Shown here: one piece after another, positions 1 to 12,448 of the stretch | How positions within the stretch are numbered: position 1 is the stretch's first letter | Layout: the number at the start of each line of letters is the position of its first letter | Assembly (NCBI GenBank): GCA_030248215.1 | Contig: JASANG010003041.1 | Span: 1-64,000 of the forward strand | DNA from: Enoplolaimus lenunculus | Taxonomy: Eukaryota > Nematoda > Enoplea > Enoplida > Thoracostomopsidae | Direction: 5' to 3' | DNA: 64,000 nucleotides | The notes under the pieces: generated by a model | The model's input: the letters and a program-made list of their open reading frames with translations, nothing else | Databases searched by the model: none | What the model was told of the DNA's origin: nothing | Made by a program: the position numbers and the translations under genes

Positions 1-1589
1 TAGAAGCTGCTTAGGAGTGGGTCTCATGTCACCGGGGTGCTGGTTAGATAACGCACGGATATTGCCTAGGCGCTCGAACCGTTGCGCAATGAAACTCGCC
101 ATACGATCGCATTTTTCTTGAAGGGATTAAAAACTTTAAAGTATTGTGTATACTCCCGTGGAATAATTTATACAGATAACAGGGTAATAACGCGAAGTTG
201 AGTGAACGTGCGAGAGATCAAAAGGGGAAGTCCGCTTTTCGATACAGAGCACTCATATCGGACTTAAGGCTTGTGTATACTTGATGCGCCCTATGTCTTG
301 TCCTTGGCATCCTTAATTACGCATTGTTGTATCTGTACCTTTAATCATGCATTGTTGTACTTTTGTTTGTTGTTTTACGTATGGGATCTGACTAGATGAA
401 CCCCGTCGACCGAACTTGGCTGTATAGTGTAGGCTTTCTTTCACCTGACCCGCCACTTCAGACTCGGCTAGAATCTGCTTACCTAAGACTTTCCTTGAAG
501 CCTTGACTAGGTAGTACTTAATGAGGTGCTTGAAAGTGTTTTGAAATTATAACCCTCTACTGACGTTGTTGTTGCGCGCAGGCCAACTGAAAATTTTCTA
601 CGAGGTATCGGCAATTACGAGACTAATGCGCCTTTTTACCACTCAACTTACTTTCATAACTGCCCCGCCACTCCTTTTTCTTGCGTTTTTTTTCGCACAA
701 ATTCCTGAGGATCTGACTAGCTCGCACTATTAAATGCCCTTTTTCAGGACTAGGCTATCTCAAACAATTTCGTTGTTTAGGGTAGTGTGTGCATGAATAC
801 GCGCAAATCTAAACGTTATGATACGGACAGTCGGCGTGACAAGAAGCCGTAGTTTTCTTGACTATGAAGGGGTAGGGGAGAGTGAAAAGAGGGGGAGTCT
901 GAGGGTTGCCCGATGGGGGCTGGGCCCTAGGTTGGAAGCAATTTTTAAACTCTAGGGACGAACGTTCGCTTATGCGGTTTATCATCTACAAGCCCTAAGG
1001 CATTTTACCAGTCAACAGGTGTGGATATTTGACCTTGTGCTACGGGCACCGGCCTCTATGGCTCCCGAATCCAACCCGCACTGAAGGATTACCTTGCATG
1101 TCGCTACCCCTACCCCCTTGGTTCGGTTGCAGCGGCCTGCTCATCATCGGGCAATTGTTGAAGAATTTTACAATCTCTTTAAAGTGAGCTCGCAGTAATG
1201 CTCAAAACAATTCTATTAGGAAGATATATATAATTATTCGCCGGCAAAGATGACAACGGTAGTTTTTCGCTCAGCGTGGTGTAGACAAGTTGCGCATTGC
1301 GGGGATTGAGAAGTAGAGATAGTAGGAGCAATTTGAATTTTCAAATTTCCAAGTTCTCAGGTTTTGATAGCACTTCATTTTAGTCCGGAAAATAGAAGGG
1401 GGCGTTTCAATTAATGTTTGCACTTTTAGGTTTAGGAGGGGATATGGGCTGTGTCTCTTTTCGGATCATTTAGCTCAATGAATCGGCTGGTTTTGTTTTT
1501 CAAATAACCGGCTGGTGTCCGCGGGTTCAACCTTTTGGTCTGGCCCGTAGAACTGATCATGAAACCCGCTAGAATCAGGGTCTCCGCTG

Positions 1590-2590
1590 CCTCGGTTGAA
1601 GGTTATGTATTTTTGAAGCTTTCGGAATTATATGGGTCTCAGAATGAGAAAATGCAAAAATAGCAATTTTTATATATGCCTACGGAACCCACACTAACTG
1701 ATAGAGCTCGTTGCGCTGAGCAAGAAAAATACCCTGACCTTGGGTCTGCAATCATCCTTTCGGGCGTTATGGCCACTCGAACTTTTGAAAAGGTGTGTGT
1801 AAATTTTACGGATCCTAGGGTGGAAAAATGCAAAAACATGAATTTCGGAATCGGAGATTGAGACCCATATCGTTCGACGCAGCTCATCGAGCTGAGTAAT
1901 AAAACCACCCTGACTTGGGGTCTCCGATCTCTCGTTCAAAAGTTATGGGCTTTTAAACTTTCAGCATTTTATATGTGCAGTTACGGATTCAAGGGTCGAA
2001 AAATGCAAAAATGCGAATTTCAGAATCCGCAGTTGAAACCCCTACCAATCGATAGACCTCGCCGAGCTGAGTAAGAAAAATACCCTGACTAGGGGTCGGA
2101 AGTCGTTCGTTCAAGAGTTAGAGGTATTCATAGTTTCCGAAATTTAGTGCGTAAAATTTGCGGATCCGAGGTTGAAAAATGCAAAAAAGCAAATTTTGGA
2201 ATTAAGTGTCAAGACTGGTATCAATCGACGCAGCTTTTTACGCTGAACAAGAAAAATACCCTGACTCGGAGTCTGGGACGAATCGTTAAGAAGTTACGAG
2301 CACCTGAAGTTTTCGAAATTTTATGTGTAACACGTTATGGATCCCTGGTCCAAAAATGCAAAATCACGTTTTCCGGAATCTAGGGTTGGGACTGGTCCTA
2401 TCGGATTCGGCGCATCGCAATGAGCAATAAAACCATCCTGATCGCTGTTCGGAAACGGATACTTGAAAAGTTATGGCTAGCCCAAGGCCCGTAATTTTCG
2501 GACTCTCCGAGTTGATTAAGAGTGTCTTGAGTGCGTGTATTCCTTGAGTTAGGCTGAAGACATAGTGCAAGCATTTCGGGAATGGCACAG
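1590..2590 (+). repeat. Tandem array of ~175-bp units (repeat A, copy 1)
   Basis: At least five diverged units with a spacing of about 174-177 bases are marked by a recurring block GCTGAGYAAKAAAAMYACCCTGA near 1715, 1889, 2064, 2241 and 2420, followed each time by a GGTC-rich segment, AAAGTTA, a TTTTATGTG block, ACGGATCC and AAAAATGCAAAA. Units are perhaps 65-75% alike. Short reading frames through the array do not persist from unit to unit, so it is not coding. The same array occurs before the second A copy. Confidence 0.85.
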
Positions 2591-3228
2591 AAATTTTTCT
2601 TGAGACTGTCTCGGCACTTTACCAGGAATTATGAGTGTACGGATTTGTGACGTTTAAATGTGTACGCCTTGTATCCGTTTGCCTTATCGTTTGTGCTTTC
2701 GTGTTCATTTTATCGTTTTGTTGGCCAGGTTGGGTAGCAAACCCTAGCGAATTTTGAACTTGTGACACTTTAGTACAGCCTACATAGATTAGCTGGTTTG
2801 GCAAAAGAAATTCTAGGGTTGTAGGCACACGCTAACCGCTAGAGTAGCAGTGGTGAGTTTCAGTTGACCGAATAATCTAGCCGCTTATGACATAGATTCC
2901 GCTCTCTAGTTTTTTTACTGGATTTTGGCACATCTCATCTGGTTTTTGTGTTTTTTATTTTTGTCGTGCTTTTGATTTTTATACTCTATTTTGTATTGTG
3001 TCTTGGTGCCTTAACTATTGACAGTGAGATAGGCCCTGTACGAGGGAATGGACTACCTAAGCGAAAAGTCATGCGCGCGTACCGTTACTTTGAGGAAATT
3101 CTCCAATCCAGGCAGCTCGGCCCACAGCGTTAGAGATTGCTACCTGCCCCTCGGCCACACCGCTTAAACGTAATTTTATCGGCCCACCCCTTGGTAAAAA
3201 TGTTAAGATTACGTGTAAACCCTTGCAG

Positions 3229-3445
3229 CCAATCAGAGGCCGCCTAACAAAGTTGTTCATGTCTTCTTATTGGCCCACGCAGCCTAAGTTTTTCAGCCAA
3301 TCACGTGGTTTCGCTGCGTCTGAATTGTCTGAAATTTCATTGGCTCTTTGCAGCCGTGCTATTTTTAGCCAATCGCATAGCTCAAACCGCACCTGCCTTG
3401 CTCAGAATTTCATTGGCTGAGTGCTGCGAGAAAAAGGTATATAAA
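3229..3445 (+). promoter_or_regulatory. CCAAT-dense TATA promoter of repeat A, copy 1
   Basis: Six CCAAT boxes alternate in orientation: CCAAT 3229, ATTGG 3269, CCAAT 3297, ATTGG 3339, CCAAT 3369 and ATTGG 3412, spaced 28-43 bases. A consensus TATATAAA follows at 3438-3445. This is a textbook RNA polymerase II promoter layout (NF-Y sites plus TATA). The predicted start is near 3470. No long reading frame follows; AATAAA signals lie at 4502 and 4520, so a non-coding transcript of about 1 kb is predicted. Confidence 0.75.
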
Positions 3446-4514
3446 CGCAGTGCACGGCTGCACGAGGTTTCGGTGCACTGTATGGCGATACGGTGCACTC
3501 GAAATTCTCGGGGCGCTGACTAAGTCAGGGGGGTGCTGCGCACTGCGCACAGGGGGTAAGTAAGTAAGTACGAGGGAGCCGCACTACGATTCTCTCGGTG
3601 TCACAAAGGGGGTGTGAGTTGGAATTTTACCTTAAACTTTGCCTGGCGTTGGCGACAACGCAGGTACAAATTTTCCTGCCAATCTCGTGAAGGGGTACGC
3701 ATTATTTGAGACGCATTAGGCGTGTGTAAAAATTTTAGGCCTGAATTTTAGTGAATAGTCACTGGCCAGGACAAAAATCTACCTAATAATACTCAGAGTA
3801 TTGAGTGTCAACGGCAGCAGGGAGGCCAAGTCAGCCCGATGCTATGCCTGCCTGACACAAAACTTTCGTATACCACGTGAATTCAGACGATTCTAGCCAG
3901 GCCCCGGGAACTCAGCTGTAAGGCAATACCACCGCCGTTGACTATCAAACTGCTGAATATGCAGCCGTGAGAGACCTAGGCCTAGGAGCGTACAGGTTAC
4001 GTTACCAACAGAAACAGGCGCGGTTTATCACCCCTACTCGCGAATTCGCCTTCTACTTTGTGGCTGACTAGAGAATACCTTAACTCATTTGACCTCCTAC
4101 AACTCATGTGGTACGCACGCGTGTCTTCTCAGATATATTTAGAAGCCATGGGTATGCTCATTCATCTGTGTGCCCTCCATGCAGCAGCTCCGCCACGCGA
4201 ATTATGCTTAGCCCTTCCTTTTCCACTTCAACAGATATCCTTTGTATGAGCATGCTCAGGGGGAACAATACGCAACTCTTTCACAGCAACCAGTCAACAT
4301 TAGGTCATGGTAAGACTATCCCAGCGTACAGGGATCTAAAGGTGCGTAAGGTATCGAATCGCAAATTCACTTTCAGTCAGTAATTTCAAATAACTTTCAG
4401 CTAATTTTAGCGTAACCAGCGCTCCGCGTGCAAAATAATTATAGGCAGTCAAGCAGGTAACTGATTAGTCCCAGTTTTGTTGCCTAAAGGTAATTACATG
4501 AAATAAAATGTGCA

Positions 4515-4530
4515 GATTCAATAAACCAAA
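4515..4530 (+). terminator. Poly(A) signal of repeat A copy 1
   Basis: AATAAA at 4520-4525 inside AATAAACCAAAACTTTA. The same phrase is kept in copy 2 at 19321, while much around it has changed. A second AATAAA lies at 4502. Confidence 0.5.
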
Positions 4531-5078
4531 ACTTTATATAGTGTTCCTTGTTGAACCCTGAGCAGTCAAAAAAATTCCTGGCCTAGAGCCATGGCTGAAA
4601 TTCTAAGAAATAAATCAGTACTGGTGCGAACCAGACTACCCATTTTGGGAGAAAAAACCTAGGGGCATGGATCGATTCGCCCTCTAGTACAACAGACTAA
4701 TAATCTAGGTATTCAAATCCTACAAATTACAATGGGTCCTTCAGTGAAATCAATGAATCCTAGGTTATGACCAAGTGCTCACTGGAGCTCAGGCCCAGAG
4801 AACCCTAAGTTTAACCATAAAAAATAACGGCAACCACACCATTCAAAATTATAACCATATGTTGGGGGTGCGACTTAGCCTCGTACGCGAGGGTTCATGA
4901 GAGCTTAGGCGTATGGCGACGTTGGAATTTTGTGATTCTCAAAACCCGACGTCACGCCTGGGGGACCATCATCCGCTAGGCACGTTGGCTTACTAGGCAG
5001 ACCCACGGCCATGAACACCCGTGATGGATACCACTCGGATTCGTCCGCAGAGTTACCCGTTGGTCGCAACCGTAACAG

Positions 5079-6007
5079 ATTTACATTTAAGCTCAAAGTT
5101 TACTCGTAAAGTACAGATATCAGTTTTTATTTACTGCTCGATGTATTATTGGTAGCACCAAGTTGAGCACTGAAATGTCCAAAACTCGGTTTAGAATATT
5201 TGAAGAAATTTTGACTTGCAAAAATAACCCCATTAATTTAATAATGTTCCCAAGCAAGCGGTCTCTTTCAAAAACGTGACGCTCGAACACAGCGGGCTCT
5301 CATTATGGTATGAACCGGCCCGGATTTTTCAGGCCCAGGCCCGGCCGCCTTAGTTTTTCGTTTTCGAAAAGAAAACAAGAATAAGTTACAAAGCAAACCT
5401 TATAGTTGCGGATTCGCAGTTTTGACTGGGGATGGAATTGCATTATTAAAATTTCCTGTACAATTAAGAGGAAACGAGCAAAAATGTGTTTCAAGCAATT
5501 TTTTACGTCCGCATGTTGATGCAAATGCGTATTCAGCATGTTTCACAAAATATTTGTTGCAGCCATATTTTTAAATGCTGTGCTTTCCAATTATATATTT
5601 AACTCAATTCATGTGTGAAATACAAAATGGAAAGTATTGGAATCAGTATTCTTCCAAAATACCGATTACAATACCGATACGGATGTTTGGTTCTACACTA
5701 CTATGCAGCATAAAATCAGTTTTCACTAGAGCAAGTACTTATCAATTGTATTGATTTTCTATCTGAATTCAAACAATTTATATGAATTAAAATATATTTG
5801 CATTATAAATTGAGCGAGTTACCTAATAAATAAAAATGAAATTAGGATAGCGCGGCTTTTGTGATTATGAAAATGTAGTTGGAAATTTTCATGGAAATAT
5901 AGCTTAACAGTTCTAAAGCAATTATAACGTGAGTATCTATAACTTAAAATTTGAATATTTTCACACTTAAGGTAAATTTACATCAAATTTCTTCATAAAG
6001 TTTAGTA
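5079..6007. other. AT-rich stretch with no recognised feature
   Basis: Between the tail of repeat A and the foldback element. No frame over 80 codons, no RNA gene and no repeat was recognised, apart from short AT-rich runs. Confidence 0.5.
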
Positions 6008-7108
6008 ACTAGAATGAAAAGTGCCCCGATGTGGTCATAGAAAACGATATGTTTCGGGTATTGTAAGATTTTTAGTTGAATACCGCTTGTATTACAATTT
6101 CCATGCATGCGTATAAAGTTTTAAAACTAGATTAATTTGATGCCAATCAGCGTCTTCCCGAAACATGACACAACAATACTATAGAATTAATAAAAGTTAA
6201 ATCATTCAGTTTGATTGACTGCGTAACGAAAACATGTCTGCAACGTTCTATGACAGTGGCCAAATAGACATGTTTTCGGGTCTAGCCATTTTTCAGCTGC
6301 GCTCACCGCCACGTACGGTTAAATTTTGATCCAATGTTTCGAAATATTAAAATAAGAAATAAATACTAATATTGTGTTTTAAAAATAGTATGTAAATAGA
6401 AATTAAGCGTAAAATGCTGATGACCCAATAATAAAAACGTGTTTGTTCGTCATTGGGTCAATATAAACAACAGGAACGGATCAGTATTATAAGCATATTC
6501 CTAATCCTAAGCCTAAGCCTAAGCGTAAGAATGAGCATAATCCTAAGCCTAAGCCAAACAAAAAATTAGTCAAAACTTCAAGCTTATTCTATTCTAGTCC
6601 CACAGAAAAACGTTCCGCCCCTGATCGTTACATGGGCGGTCAATTGGAATACAACGCAGATTTCGTCAGCAAAGTTGTAAATGTTTCGTTACGTAATCAC
6701 TCAAATATTTTAATGTTTTAAAAGTTTGATAAAATCTGGGTACCGTTTAGCCAAGTATGGAGAGGGCACTGTGCGGTACAAAATTCATACAGCTCCAAAA
6801 CTTGATGGGTTATCGTTTTCTATAGCCTCGTCGGGACACTTTACCATCTATTGTGACTTTTCTCTGATAAAGTTGCGGACATGTTTTCGTTACACAGTCA
6901 ATCAAACTGAATGATTTAACTTATATTAATTCTATAGTATTGTTGTGTCATGTTTCGGGGGGACGCTGATTGGCATCAAATTAATCTAGTTTTAAAACTT
7001 TATACGCATGCATGGAAATTGTAATACAAGCGGTATTCAACTAAAAATCTTACAATACCCGAAACATATCGTTTTCTATGACCACATCGGGGCACTTTTC
7101 ATTCTAGT
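6008..7108. mobile_element. Foldback (long inverted repeat) element
   Basis: It starts ACTAGAATGAAAAGTG and ends CACTTTTCATTCTAGT. Inverted arms of about 240 bases (6008-6246 and 6869-7108) match almost perfectly, including GATATGTTTCGGGTATTG, GCGTATAAAGTTTTAAAAC and GAAAACATGTC. The loop holds a TTAGGC-type MITE (6463-6636). A partial second copy of the terminal sequence lies at about 6802-6846. The target duplication is unclear. No protein is encoded. The right end abuts the start of repeat B exactly. Confidence 0.85.
6463..6636 (+). mobile_element. TTAGGC-type MITE nested in the foldback element
   Basis: 8-bp flanking repeats GGGTCAAT (6455-6462) and CGGTCAAT (6637-6644). The right end reads CGCCCCTGATCGTTACATGG, the family terminus; the left terminus is worn. 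The core is CCTAAG repeats, i.e. TTAGGC on the other strand. Confidence 0.8.
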
Positions 7109-9919
7109 ATAATAACAAATTGTTCCGTTACGCTTGTAAAATTAAAACTTGTTGAATGTTATGAGTAGTTGTTGATTATAACAATTGTATTTTACGCTGG
7201 TTTGAATGTTAAAGCAGCTACAAATATTTAAAGTAAACAGAGGCAAAAACCACCAAGGATTGTAAAATCTCTCTCGCAGAAATTTACCATTTTAAAAGAG
7301 TTGGCCTTCAGGCGGCTCAAACACTGATCTCACAGGAACTATGATTGTGAAAGAACCAAAGTCAAACAGCTTTAAACTTTTAAGTTCAATATACTGACTG
7401 AATTTTGAATACAGAATTTTTTCGTCAGCTCCAGCTAGTTTAGTGATAAAACAACGCAAAAATCTTCGAAAATTATTTTACAAAATAGCATTTCGGCCGG
7501 ATACATATTTCATTTCGGATGCGTATATATACGGATATTTTTCAATTTCACATGTGCAAATTCTATATTTTTCCATTAATGCTTGAAACCCAAAACCTCT
7601 CAGTCTGGAAAACTTAGTAACGCAAGTGTTAAAATTTTAACACAATTTTTGTGTCTACAACTTGTATCTTTCGAATACTTTGTTCTTTATACGTCCGTTA
7701 TTGTTTCATCCAAAGTATTAACGTTTAAGTAAAATATTATTTTGCGATTAAAGGCAGTATAAAAATTAAAATGACTGTTGTTTGAACAGCGTTGTGCGTT
7801 GAATATTTTTCGCTTTTCTGAGCTATTTAAAATGGCTGCATTGTTTCAGAATCGTCAAAGTAGTTGGCAAAATGATCAAAGCTGAATCAACATTGGCTAA
7901 AACGTCAAAGCAAAAATCTTACTGTATGTAAGGGTACTTCGTAGCTCCGTTGTTGTATCCAGTGTGATTGATTTTGATTTTGAACACTTTGGTTTGATTT
8001 TAAATATTTAAATCGTTTTCTACTGCTCCGATCGTTTTACGTTTGTCCGGCATGCGTTTTATTACATTACCGCTGTTTTGTTGGTTGCTGCGGCTAAGTT
8101 CAACCACGAGTCGATAATGAATCGTGGACATGAATATGCAACTTTATGAAATTTGCGTGGCACAAAGTTTACTTTTTGGCACACTTGTGGTTCTCTCGCA
8201 ATGTAAAAGTCTCTTCCCTCCACAAATTGTCCTTGCATAGCTAAGAGATATCTCAGCCTGAGGCAGCAAATTAACCTAAACACTAAACCTACTAAATTAC
8301 AACCTTGAGTAAAACGCTAACCGTCTCTAAAAGTAAATTTCATTAAATACAACAGTTCTGAAAATCTTTTTGTAGCATATAAATTCAATTTGTAATTTAG
8401 ATCTGAGCCAAAACCTAAGAAGAAGCCGAAGCTTATACGAATAAACCTAAACCTGATACTAATTTTAACCTGAACCTTAGTCTATTAAAAATATAACGCT
8501 GTCTTAAGTATATCTATAATTTATCTCAAGCTCAAAAATGAAGCATACGAACACTAAACTACGTTTTATACACAAAGTCCACCGCAGGTCCGAGCTTATG
8601 ACAGTATATCCAACAAGACGAAAGAAAAGAAATGTTTTGAATATCGTATATAATTACTGGAAGAAAGACCACAGTCAAACAGCTCTAAATTTTCGAAAAA
8701 AACAAATTACTCATAAAAGTCGCCAAGAATTTATACTTCAATATTCTGACTGAGTTTTGAATACAAGATTTTTTTCGTCCGCTCCAGCTGCTTTTAGTGG
8801 TGAAACAATGCAAATTGCTTTAAAACAATTTAAATCCGGCAGAGCGAGTAATCAGCAATATTCTGCATAGATCTTGAAGTCTAGACAATATTTAGAAACA
8901 ATGCGCTAAACTGTCTTCATTGAAGTTTATGGAATACAACTGAAGTTATTCTTAGTTGACGTATATTTAACAACGACGTCGTTTCTTGTTGGATTACTGA
9001 GCCTAAAATGATTGGAATATCATGTAGACATGAGACAATGTATTCCATAAAAGGCTTGATAATTTTTAAAATTTGTATTATTGTACCAAATTCTTAACGG
9101 TTTTCGTGACTAGATTTGGTTTTAGGTGTATATTGTTTGTACAATTCAGAGCTATTTCACTTTTGTGTGTGTTTTTTCCAATCATAGTTGCTTCCAAAAA
9201 GTATTTATAATTCAGTAGATAATGGAAAAAAATTATTTTCATCATGTTGGATACTATCATAAAACTCGGTCCTGCGGTAGTCCTTGTGTATACAAAGTAG
9301 TTTAGTGTTCGAATGTTTCCTCTTTTGAGATTGTGATGATCTATAGGCATACTTATTAAGACGGTGCCATACTTTTCATGACGTTCATCGCCGTCTGTCA
9401 TTGACAGCACTCTACCCAAAGTGCATGATTTTTTACATGACATCGCATAACAATTCATAAAGGAAGATTTTTAACTTGCAGTTCCGCACGGTTTCGTACG
9501 TCGCCGCAGGACAAGTATAGCGCCAACCTTATCTGTTGATATAAAATTAAAATTTTTCTATCGCTTACAAAACTTATGTGCTAACTGTTAACATGTGTAT
9601 GTTAGCTTATAGTGGTTATAAGATAACAAAAAGTGAAAGTATATATTCAAGTCTTACAAAATTAGAATTGGATTGAAATCATCACGGGAGGTTATGAGGA
9701 GCCAAATCGGCATTACGTTCCGATATACTAAGACTAGATCGGGTACTGAAGATTTGGGCCAATGTTAGTTTTAACAATATAGCAACAAAAACATATTCCT
9801 AAGTTTAAGCCTGCTCAGCGTAATAAACTCAAGCCTAAAACAAAGCTTATGCATAAGCTCAAGCAAAAATTAGACTACAATTTAAGCCTACTCAGTTGCG
9901 GTCTATGTGAGAAAGCGGG

Positions 9920-10148
9920 CACTAGTGGATCCAGAGGGATCGGGTGGGTGTACGCCCTCCGGCAGAAAATTGTGTGGCAAAACGGTAACATCCCTACCTT
10001 ACAATTATTTACCCTCAGATATTTTTTGCAAAAGAATGATAAGGTCCCCCTAGCCTACAATTCCCCCCCCTGAGAAAATTACGGTGAAAAATTGCGTTTC
10101 ACAATATTTTCCAACTTGCCCCATCAGAGACTTCTGGATCCACCTCTG
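9920..10148. mobile_element. hAT-like MITE with GGATCC termini (B copy 1)
   Basis: 229 bases starting CACTAGTGGATCCAGA; the right end, read in reverse complement, is CAGAGGTGGATCCAGA. The orthologous element in B copy 2 has clear 8-bp flanks; here the right flank is cut by a deletion in copy 1. Confidence 0.75.
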
Positions 10149-11160
10149 AAAGTCCGGATATGAAAAAATTCAAATCACTTAGTACAAATGCAGCAAATAA
10201 AATCTGAAATTCTGAGAGGTCATTACTGTCGACCGCACACATTATGTAAACGTCCGGTTGTAAATTTTCAATTTTCCACTGCCCTGTGGAATTTTGAGAC
10301 AAAGGGAATTTGGGCTTTTAATTGCATTAAGTTTTAAATTTCCATTTACACCATCTATTTTTAAACTAAACTCAAATTACTGCTAGCTTAAAGATCTTTT
10401 ATTAATTCACTTCTTCCTTGTATATTTAGGTTCAATTAATAGGTCACCATGTATACTGAAACAATTACAGCAGTTCACAATTGATTTTGTGAAGTTTTAA
10501 AATATTGAGGTAAATTATGTACTGTTTTGAAAACTATTTCAATTACCAATACTTATGTTAGATCTAATCAATTTTGACTTGGGTAAGATTTTCACTAGAT
10601 GTAGTATTAAAATGCGTGATAAATATTCCACAAGGCAGGTGCAAGATAAAGTGGATGATGCACAGCTGAGCAAAAAATTGTCTAAAGCTTTATAAGCTTG
10701 CTCTATTGCAGTCCAGCAGAAAAACGTATAAAATATTTAATTAATTAGTACGAGAGCAATGTCTAAATCAACTAATATTTTCATGGTTATTTGCGCGCTG
10801 TGCTTCCAAAATACGATTGGAAATGATGTATCACAAAGGACGGTTGCGGATTCATTGAAAACAAGTGAATTTTGAATATTTGTTTAGTGCGCTTTCAGCT
10901 TTCGACGTTCAGCTATAGGGCCGTATTCTCAAAAAGGTACAAGACATTTCTTCAACTGGTGATACGTGCTACACCCATTTTAGAGTACGGGCTCTAAACT
11001 CAAAGTATCTACTTAGACAAAAAAGGTACATATGGTATCTGTTGTGTTTAGAACGGGTACGGAACAGAATCTTGCGCTTTTTGCCAACCAGTCCCTCGAC
11101 CGAAATTGGTGGATCCGCCGTTGGGTAGGTTATATATAACGGCTAAATCTCTGCTTACTA

Positions 11161-11592
11161 TAGTGACCCGAATATGAGAAATGTAATACGAAGAGGTCCC
11201 ATTTGAGTCCCAATCAATAGTAGTCCGTATCTCTAATAAGAGTCCGCAAGCGGATAAAGTCCCTAAACCCTAACTAGAGTCCATAAATGTCAATTGTCTT
11301 TAATTGTAGTGCATAAATAACTCCAGGCCCAAATAAACTTGAGTTAGAAACTTTAAAGCAAACTTATGTTTTGAAAATACATTCCTAAGTATAACCTTGC
11401 ATTATCGCTCAAGCTTTTGATACTAGATAAATAAACGTTTAATTCAACAAATAATTCGACTACCGGATATATCAGTAACCAAAAATTGCGGAGCGTGGGT
11501 TAAAAATAGATAACAGTCCGTAACCGAATAGCGGGCGGAGTACCTTCTGGAGAGGCCAAATAAATAGCAGTCTTCTCTTATTCGGATCACTA
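11161..11592. mobile_element. MITE-like element with TAGTGAYCCGAATA inverted ends (B copy 1)
   Basis: It starts TAGTGACCCGAATATGAGAA; the reverse complement of the right end is TAGTGATCCGAATAAGAGAA. Inside are several spaced AGTCC motifs (11213-11285). The copy in B copy 2 spans about 30660-31097. No coding capacity. Confidence 0.65.
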
Positions 11593-12252
11593 CAGCACGT
11601 CTTTAGCTTAACTGCTAGGCTACGTTCACGCATAGGCGTAGCTTTTAAATTTGCGGTTTAGGGTTTAACATTTAACGTCTGGGACTTATTGTTTTATAAA
11701 TCGGATTTACCCTTCGTATGGGAAAATCTAATATATAGATCTAAATTCAATTTTATAGAACGGTCTGCCAGTTCGAGTGTCATGGATGATTGCAAAAGAA
11801 GCTGTCAAATCTTTGAAGACACGAACACGGTATCGTCAAGCAGTTGCGTTGCGTTTTGTGTTGCAAATCGAAGTTTTAATGAACGTTAAATGATAACATT
11901 AGCTATGAACCTTTTTACTGTCTATGAATATCTATTTGAAATTTTTTTAGGTTTACTGACAGCCCAAGAAAATCGTGCTTGTTTATAATCTGCAAAAATC
12001 ACAGCTGATATGTAAGATAAGTTTTCTACTATACGTTTGTCAATTATGTAATTTTTAAGCAGACAAACAAATACTTAATTTTGCTATAGCCAACGGAAAG
12101 CCACGCGCGTCGTTAGGATGCCACGAGATTTGAAAGTTTGCCACATTTAATACTAAAACTCCCTGTCATTCTGTATTTTGCTATCAGCCGCGATATTATT
12201 TTCTGTCATATGATTTATTTTTTAAATTTAGTAAACACATCTTTGTGATTCT

Positions 12253-12448
12253 GGCCCATGTATTAAAGATCAGGGGCGGAGCGTTTTTCCGTGTGGACTG
12301 TAAAAGAGTAAGTAAGCTTAACTTTTAGGCGATTTTTGCTTAGACTTAGGCTTAGGCTTGGCTTAGGTATAAGCTCATTCTTACGCTTACTCTTTAGGTT
12401 TAGAAATATGCTTATACTACTGTTACTGCCCTGTTTAATACACTGGCT
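12253..12448 (-). mobile_element. TTAGGC-type MITE (B copy 1)
   Basis: Left end GGCCCATGTATTAAAGAT then CAGGGGCGGA; the right end, reverse complement, is GCCAGTGTATTAAACAGGGC. The core is TTAGGCTTAGGC-like. The flanking duplication is not clear. Its counterpart in copy 2 is at about 32008-32203. Confidence 0.75.

Larger units (their letters stand above)
1..5078 (+). mobile_element. Repeat A copy 1: unclassified non-coding element, possibly an old LTR-type relic
   Basis: Parts in order: unassigned sequence with several TGACTAG motifs (1-1590), the ~175-bp array, a spacer, the CCAAT/TATA promoter, a shared block GTTGGCGACAACGC at about 3650 that resembles a retroelement primer-binding region, a poly(A) signal at 4520 and a conserved tail (4890-5078) ending CCGTAACA. 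The base composition is visibly richer in G+C than the flanks. The left end lies outside the window. Copy 2 at ~13.8-23.4 kb is about 75-80% alike in the tail, so the two are old and separate. No polymerase, gag or envelope reading was seen. An LTR identity is only a suggestion; a large non-coding satellite-like unit is equally possible. Confidence 0.45.

Noticed and set aside
9078-9458. 126-codon minus-strand frame, also open in repeat B copy 2 (28357-28635)
   Set aside because: Differences between the copies mostly change amino acids and the frame length is not kept. This is what neutral decay of a non-coding repeat gives.
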